Assembly: GCA_039180865.1 (NCBI GenBank)
Contig: JBCDCZ010000050.1
Coordinates: 1 to 19,792, forward strand
Direction: 5' to 3'
Origin: JBCDCU01 sp039180865
GTDB lineage: Bacteria; Pseudomonadota; Alphaproteobacteria; Rhizobiales; JACESI01
Length of the DNA stretch: 19,792 nt
In this document: positions 15,247 through 19,792 of the stretch, piece by piece
Position numbering within the stretch: position 1 is the first letter of the stretch
How the letters are laid out: each line of letters begins with the position of its first letter
Notes under the pieces: model-generated
The model's input: only the letters and a program-made list of their open reading frames with translations
Database searches by the model: none
What the model was told of the DNA's origin: nothing
Position numbers and translations under genes: made by a program

Positions 15247-15762
15247 ATGAATGACACGTCGTTGATCCAACCACCGCAACCGCGACCACCTGGTTACGAT
15301 GGTCGCCAGTCGGACCGTGCGCTCAAGATTCAACGGGGGGTTGGGCGATATTTGTCACAAGCTGGGTTTGCGTTCGTCCCGGAATTGGTTCTTCCGAACG
15401 GACGGAGGGCGGATCTTATGGCCCTGTCCGGCGCCGGCAGAGTCGCGATTGTCGAGATCAAATCATCTGTCGAGGATTTCATGAGTGACGGCAAATGGCC
15501 GGACTATCTCGCCTATTGCGATGCATTCTACTTTGCGAGCCTGCCTGATGTTCCGGGAGACATTTTCCCTCACGAATGCGGGTTCATCCTGGCAGATGAA
15601 TTTGGGGCTGAAATGGTGCGCGAAGACCCGACGCTAGGAAACCCAAAGCGGCAATTGTCTGCGGCAAGGCGAAAAGCGATGATGCTCTTATTCGCACACT
15701 CCGCTGCTAAACGGCTGGCCGTCACCACGGATCCGTTCCATGCGGAAAGAGCCGTCACGTAA
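15247..15762 (+). CDS. mmcB: MmcB-family DNA repair protein
   Basis: 171 residues of the MmcB family (named from Caulobacter, damage-induced and linked to mutagenic repair). The core has a PD-(D/E)XK-like nuclease signature: GRRADLMAL (Asp56), then VAIVEIKSS with Glu70 and Lys72, followed by DFMSDGKWPDYLAYCDAFYFA. The Gln/Pro-rich first 18 residues look disordered. The ATG at 15247 follows GAGG at 6 bases. It lies just downstream of the terC gene and convergent with actR. An MmcB gene beside the ActR/ActS pair is, as I recall, common in Hyphomicrobiales. No LexA site is obvious just upstream, as expected if it is read from terC. Confidence 0.9.
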   Translation: MNDTSLIQPPQPRPPGYDGRQSDRALKIQRGVGRYLSQAGFAFVPELVLPNGRRADLMALSGAGRVAIVEIKSSVEDFMSDGKWPDYLAYCDAFYFASLPDVPGDIFPHECGFILADEFGAEMVREDPTLGNPKRQLSAARRKAMMLLFAHSAAKRLAVTTDPFHAERAVT

Positions 15763-15796
15763 TCCTTGTTGAGCGTGGCAACCTGAGCCGAAAACG

Positions 15797-15816
15797 CCGC
15801 GTTGTTTCTAACGCGG
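15797..15816 (-). terminator. Terminator overlapping the actR stop codon
   Basis: CCGCGTT (15797-15803) and AACGCGG (15810-15816) make a perfect 7-bp stem with a 6-nt loop. The actR stop codon (TAG, 15810-15808 on the - strand) is inside the hairpin. On the - strand it is followed within two bases by TTTT, fitting actR termination. It also lies 34 bp past mmcB and may act on both strands. Confidence 0.7.
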
Positions 15817-16368
15817 AGCCCGTTTTGCGAGAATACGCTGCAAAGTGCGCCGGTGCATGTTAAGTCTGCGTGCCGTCTCGGAAACATTACGGTCACACAA
15901 CTCGTAAACGCGTTGAATGTGTTCCCAGCGGACCCGGTCAGCTGACATTGGGTTTTCCGGAGGCGCCGCTTTGTCTTCCGGATTGCGGGTCAAAGCCAGC
16001 AGGATTTCATCAGCATCTGCAGGTTTTGACAGATAGTCGATTGCACCGAGTTTAACTGCAGAAACAGCGGTCGCGATGTTTCCGTAGCCTGTTAAAACAA
16101 CGGCTTTACAGTCGGCGCGCCGTTCCCGGATCTTCTCGACAAGTTCGAGGCCATTGCCGTCGCCAAGACGCATATCTACAACTGCAAAGGCTGGCGCTTT
16201 TTCATTGAGGATTTCAACGCCGTCCTTCACGGATTCAGCCGTGGCCACGTCAAAGCCGCGGGATTCCATGGCGCGCCCGAGGCGCTGTACGAAAGGTTTA
16301 TCGTCGTCAACGATCAGAAGGCTTGAGTCTTCAAGGTCCACCGTATCACTGCCCGATGCGTCAAGCAT
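15808..16368 (-). CDS. actR: ActR/RegA-type redox response regulator
   Basis: 186 residues. Receiver domain: acidic pocket Asp21-Asp22, phosphorylation site Asp65 (VVDMRLGDG), switch Thr93 (VLTGYGN) and Lys115 (DYLSKPAD). After a Pro-rich linker, a Fis-type helix-turn-helix (about 144-186) contains RVRWEHIQRVYELCDRNVSE and RRLNMHRRTLQRILAKRAPR, nearly invariant in RegA/PrrA/ActR. It is the cytoplasmic DNA-binding partner of the sensor encoded upstream, controlling redox-linked processes such as respiration, carbon and nitrogen fixation in this family. The ATG follows AAGGA. It lies 142 bp downstream of actS, which is long enough to hold its own promoter. Confidence 0.95.
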   Translation of the reverse strand: MLDASGSDTVDLEDSSLLIVDDDKPFVQRLGRAMESRGFDVATAESVKDGVEILNEKAPAFAVVDMRLGDGNGLELVEKIRERRADCKAVVLTGYGNIATAVSAVKLGAIDYLSKPADADEILLALTRNPEDKAAPPENPMSADRVRWEHIQRVYELCDRNVSETARRLNMHRRTLQRILAKRAPR

Positions 16369-16510
16369 TTCATATCCTTTTCAATCGGCAAACGCTATAT
16401 GGTTCTACCTATGGTCTGTTATAGGGGATGCGAAGGGTTCCTCAAAGGGGGTGCTTCGTTCTGCCGCACTTGTTTATTACTAAAGTGTGTTGCTTCGTGG
16501 TCGGTTTACA

Positions 16511-17899
16511 CTAAGTCGCGTTAACCGAATTCTTGTGCTCATCCCGGGGTTCCCGTTCGGGGATACAAATCAGATCACGCGGCCACATAACCGTTACGCT
16601 GGCACCGCTCTGATGACCTTGCCGGTTTCGGAAGTCCAGCGATGCACCGGACCGTTCAAGGAGTGTCTTTGCGATGAAGATGCCAAGACCGAGTCCGCCA
16701 CCCTCGACGGACGTTTGCTTGGGCGGTCTGCCCGCTTGTCTGCTTGTGATGTAAGGTTCTCCCAAACGATCGGCGACCTGATCGCTGAAGCCGGGACCAT
16801 CGTCCAAAATATTGACGATGATCACCTCCTCATCCCAGGCCAGCAATATCATTACGGTCGAATTCGCAAAATCCACCGCGTTTTCTACAAGGTTTCCAAG
16901 GCCGTACTCAACGCCCGGGAAACGATAAAGCAGCGGCATGTCACGGTCTTCTGCCACTGATGTGTGCCGACTCACTTCTACACTCACACCAAAATTGCGA
17001 TGTGGATCTGCCAATTCCTCGATCATGTCGGAGAGCTTCACCACCGTCATGGGGCTTTCCGTTTCCGGTGTCAGCGATGTGAGTTTGGTCAGTATGTCTC
17101 GGCATCGCTTCGCCTGGCTGCTGAGCAGGTCGATATCAGCGCGCATGGGCGAATCTTGATCAAGCTCACGTTGTAATTCCCGCGCCACAACCGAAATCGT
17201 GGACAATGGTGTGCCAAGCTCATGGGCTGCTGCGGCTGCCATCCCGTCCAGGGCAGACAGGTGTTGTTCTCGCGCCAGAACAAGCTCCGTTGCCGCAAGC
17301 GCTGCGGACAGGTTGTGCGCTTCATTCGAGACCCTGACTGCATAAATACACATGATCGCAAGGCACATGAAGAGCGAGCACCACACGCCGATCGTGTAAA
17401 GCGTCGGAAGTTCGAGCGTTTCTTCGCCGAACCATGGCAAGGGGTAATGGAAATCGACAAGAATTGAAGAGGTCACAACAACCAGCATGCCCAGGAAAAT
17501 CGTGTGGCTGCGCCTGAGAGATGTTGCGGCAATAACGACCGGCACGAGCAGCTGGAAAACGAATGGATTGGTGAGCCCGCCGGTGAAGAAAAGCAGCGCG
17601 GAAAATTGTAGGATATCGAATGTCAGGCACAAAACGACGATCCGTCCCGACAAACGTGGTTTTGACGCTGATTGAAAGCGCAGGTAGATCGTCATTGCGG
17701 TGGCAGCGCAGATCAGGACCAGGCAGGGCAGGATCGGCAGGCCGATTTTCAGGACGACGCTTGCGCCAAACACCATAAAAAGCTGACCAACCACCATAAG
17801 CCATTGCAGCCAGAGGAGCGTATCCGTCCGCATCCCCCGATCCACCGGTGCGGTCTCGATATTCGTATCGGCAGAATATGTTGTCGCTCTTTGGAGCAT
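16511..17899 (-). CDS. actS: ActS/RegB-type redox-sensing histidine kinase
   Basis: 462 residues. Six membrane helices lie in the first 190 residues, with the quinone-site heptapeptide GGLTNPF at 107-113. The DHp motif AAAAAHELGTPLSTISVVAR has His226. The redox-active cysteine of the family is at Cys266 in QAKRCRDILTKL. ATP-binding motifs are NLVENAVDFA, LDDGPGF and GGGLGLGIFIAKTLLERSG. All sensory features of RegB are present, so it should respond to quinone pool and oxidant state. The ATG at 17899 is preceded by GAGAGG; Met23 is a weaker alternative. It is upstream of actR on the same strand and divergent from phaZ. Confidence 0.95.
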   Translation of the reverse strand: MLQRATTYSADTNIETAPVDRGMRTDTLLWLQWLMVVGQLFMVFGASVVLKIGLPILPCLVLICAATAMTIYLRFQSASKPRLSGRIVVLCLTFDILQFSALLFFTGGLTNPFVFQLLVPVVIAATSLRRSHTIFLGMLVVVTSSILVDFHYPLPWFGEETLELPTLYTIGVWCSLFMCLAIMCIYAVRVSNEAHNLSAALAATELVLAREQHLSALDGMAAAAAHELGTPLSTISVVARELQRELDQDSPMRADIDLLSSQAKRCRDILTKLTSLTPETESPMTVVKLSDMIEELADPHRNFGVSVEVSRHTSVAEDRDMPLLYRFPGVEYGLGNLVENAVDFANSTVMILLAWDEEVIIVNILDDGPGFSDQVADRLGEPYITSRQAGRPPKQTSVEGGGLGLGIFIAKTLLERSGASLDFRNRQGHQSGASVTVMWPRDLICIPEREPRDEHKNSVNAT

Positions 17900-18376
17900 G
17901 CCTCCGCCTCTCGCGTCCCTCGGTCATATCGAGGATACCGCCTCTCGGCCCTCGTAAAACAAATGCATCTATTTCAAGGTCGCTTCTTCGGACGGATTTC
18001 AATTCCGAAGGATTGTCCAGAACGCTGACGCTTTGCTTAATGTGCAGCTCAATTCGACTTCTCACGTAGAAGCCAATCGTCGCAGTACTTATTCAGGTGT
18101 TTTACGGATATAGTTCGAAAGTTTCCCCGTCAATTCCACTTGTATTATGGGGCTTTGTAAGGAAAACGTGCAAATCTCCCCGAATACGTAGGATAACCGC
18201 TGTCTTGTGTGCAAACAAAGTTATGATAGTGTGCACCGCACTTGGCGTGGGACGTGTACAAGAAAGCTTGCTCGGGATTGGCGTGCGCTACGCCTGAACA
18301 ATCTCCCCGTGGCTTTCAGGCATGATCGTGGATAATGCACACTGCGCCGCAGATCAGGCAAGGACCCGTTTCTCCC
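17900..18376. other. 477-bp divergent intergenic region between actS and phaZ
   Basis: No convincing coding frame. A - strand frame that starts at 18065 runs into the actS gene in another frame and is treated as a shadow. Visible structure: a short hairpin GGCGTGCGCTACGCC at 18280-18294, and an inverted repeat GCCTGAA (18292-18298) with TTCAGGC (18315-18321) separated by 16 bp. Both lie within 100 bp of the phaZ start. The region must hold promoters for both actS and phaZ; no box is clear enough to call. Confidence 0.4.
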
Positions 18377-19792
18377 ATGACGTTTTACCTTTTGCACGAA
18401 TTGACACACGCGGCTTTGAGTCCGTTTCGAACTCTAGCCGATATGACGCGGCTTTATTACCAAAACCCTCTTAATCCTCTTGCTCGTACACCGCTTGGCC
18501 GGTCTGCAGCTGCTGGATGCGAAGTTTTTGAGCGGGCGACCCGTCAGTATGGCAAACCCGCATTTGGCATCAAAGACGTTGTTGTCGACGCTCAGAAGTT
18601 GAAGGTAGAAGAAGAAGTCGTCTGGTCAAATACCTTCTGTAATCTCATCAATTTTGTTCGCATGGCGCCCGCCGGGCGCTCACCGGACATGTCGAACAAG
18701 ATGGCCAAAGTGGTGCTTGTAGCCCCGATGTCCGGCCATTATTCGACGTTGCTGCGCGGTACCGTCGAGGGTCTACTTCCATATCATGATGTTTACATCA
18801 CGGATTGGGTTGACGCCCGGCAGGTCCCGGTGTCGGAAGGACGCTTCGATCTGGATGATTACATCGACTACATCATCTCGATCTCGCACTTTTTCCAAGG
18901 CGACGTTCATTTCGTCGCGGTGTGTCAGCCATCGGTCCCGGTTCTCGCTGCCATTGCCCGCATGGAAGAGGAGGACGACCCGTACGTTCCGAAATCGATG
19001 ACCTTGATGGGCGGTCCGATTGATACCCGGATAAACCCGACGGCAGTGAACGATCTTGCCGCAAGCCACGACCTTGAGTGGTTCCAGAACAACGTGATTA
19101 TGCGGGTACCGTTCCCGCATCCAGGCGTGGGCCGAACAGTCTATCCGGGATTCCTGCAATTATCGGGATTTATGAGCATGAATCTCGATCGGCATGTGAC
19201 GGCTCACCGTCAATATTATAATCACTTGGTCCAAGGTGACGGTGATTCCGCTGAAAAGCACCGGGAGTTCTACGACGAATATCTCGCCGTTATGGATTTG
19301 ACGTCAGAATTCTATCTGCAGACCGTCGATACCGTCTTCATCCGCCATGCTTTGCCGACCCGTGATATGCGCCATCGCGGTAAACGGGTCGATACAAGTA
19401 AGATCAAGCGTGTGGCGCTTTTTACTGTTGAGGGCGAAAAAGACGACATATCCGGTGTCGGACAGACCGAAGCAGCGCATACGCTATGCGATAATCTGCC
19501 CGATGACATGAAAGATCACTATGTCCAGCCATCTGTTGGTCATTACGGCGTCTTTAACGGATCTCGTTTCCTTGCCGGTATCCGGCCGAGGATTTCCGAT
19601 TTCGTGAATACGTTCGAAAAAGCACCGGAAAAGCGCCGTGCTAAAGGGTCAGGCGTCGGGAAACGTGCAGTCGATATCACCAAGACGTTGAAATCGATTC
19701 TGGTCAAGCAGCCTCATGGAGCTGCCGACGATCTCACTCAAATCGCTGGCGTTGGGCCCAAGATGGTAAAGCTTTTGAACGAAATGGGCATC
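18377..19792 (+). CDS. phaZ: Intracellular polyhydroxyalkanoate depolymerase with C-terminal helix-hairpin-helix, 3' end outside window
   Basis: 472 codons open to the window edge with no stop. The N-terminus MTFYLLHELTHAALSPFRTL, then YYQNPLNPLARTPLGR and YGKPAFGI, are typical of intracellular PHB depolymerases. The nucleophile is Cys183 in VAVCQPSVPVLAA, where this family replaces the lipase-box serine. The likely catalytic Asp356 is in VEGEKDDISG and His389 in SVGHYGVF, matching the Cys-Asp-His triad of Cupriavidus PhaZ1. It hydrolyses native PHB granules in the cytoplasm. The hydrolase ends near 415. A basic linker follows, then a helix-hairpin-helix (451-472, IAGVGPKMVKLL) not found in standard PhaZ of about 420 residues. 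Ribosome site is weak (AAGGA about 11 bases upstream). It is divergent from actS. Confidence 0.93.
   Translation, partial: MTFYLLHELTHAALSPFRTLADMTRLYYQNPLNPLARTPLGRSAAAGCEVFERATRQYGKPAFGIKDVVVDAQKLKVEEEVVWSNTFCNLINFVRMAPAGRSPDMSNKMAKVVLVAPMSGHYSTLLRGTVEGLLPYHDVYITDWVDARQVPVSEGRFDLDDYIDYIISISHFFQGDVHFVAVCQPSVPVLAAIARMEEEDDPYVPKSMTLMGGPIDTRINPTAVNDLAASHDLEWFQNNVIMRVPFPHPGVGRTVYPGFLQLSGFMSMNLDRHVTAHRQYYNHLVQGDGDSAEKHREFYDEYLAVMDLTSEFYLQTVDTVFIRHALPTRDMRHRGKRVDTSKIKRVALFTVEGEKDDISGVGQTEAAHTLCDNLPDDMKDHYVQPSVGHYGVFNGSRFLAGIRPRISDFVNTFEKAPEKRRAKGSGVGKRAVDITKTLKSILVKQPHGAADDLTQIAGVGPKMVKLLNEMGI

Noticed and set aside
17322..18065. 247-codon - strand frame starting in the actS upstream region
   Set aside because: Most of it overlaps actS in another frame and the product is Arg-rich and low in structure, typical of a shadow.
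1..19792. CRISPR arrays, insertion sequences, integrases or phage genes
   Set aside because: No regularly spaced repeats, transposase or integrase motifs, or terminal inverted repeats were seen on either strand.

Overview
The window looks like the chromosome of an alphaproteobacterium, probably from or near the Hyphomicrobiales (Rhizobiales). The evidence is an adjacent ActS/ActR (RegB/RegA) redox two-component pair, an MmcB-family repair protein, an intracellular PHA depolymerase with the Cys-type active site, a malate synthase G, a MepA endopeptidase with the alphaproteobacterial C-terminal tail, and a VPLPA-CTERM surface protein. This placement is inferred from family content; no 16S gene or long synteny is available. 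No transposase, integrase, phage structural gene or CRISPR array was seen.

Left part (1-4686, all + strand). The window opens inside a bufferin-type metallophore operon: the 3' end of a BufA-like peptide, then BufB (DUF692/MNIO oxidase), BufC (DUF2063 partner) and a DoxX-like membrane protein, all overlapping or tightly spaced. A second unit follows, with a sterol desaturase/fatty-acid hydroxylase-type enzyme coupled by an ATGA overlap to an acyltransferase-3 membrane protein. It resembles a lipid- or glycan-modifying pair.

Middle (4687-8223). A 478-bp gene-free stretch precedes a secreted choice-of-anchor L protein with a VPLPA-CTERM tail, a strong hairpin terminator, and a small secreted protein of unknown function. 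On the - strand come an A+T-richer orphan gene with a doubtful start and tRNA-Ser(GGA). About 110 bp upstream of the tRNA lies a second copy of its 5' half that does not continue into a proper tRNA. A small two-helix membrane protein follows on the + strand.

8300-11809. MsrA converges on the murein endopeptidase MepA. A YtoQ-family protein converges on an ExoY-like sugar-1-phosphate transferase. Upstream of the transferase, on the - strand, is an unreported 49-codon single-helix membrane protein with a good ribosome binding site, preceded by a perfect inverted repeat.

Right part (11976-19792). GlcB (malate synthase G) on the - strand diverges from a TerC-family transporter, which is followed closely by mmcB. 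mmcB converges on actR/regA across a hairpin terminator that overlaps the actR stop codon. actS/regB lies upstream of actR, and divergent from it is a PHA depolymerase (phaZ) that runs off the window. The last visible residues of phaZ form a helix-hairpin-helix motif fused to the hydrolase, which is the most unusual protein architecture in the window. Themes are copper handling, oxidative protein repair, redox sensing and carbon storage or glyoxylate metabolism. No wholly new multigene system is evident; the best leads are the PhaZ-HhH fusion, the tRNA-Ser duplication next to an orphan gene, and the small membrane gene.
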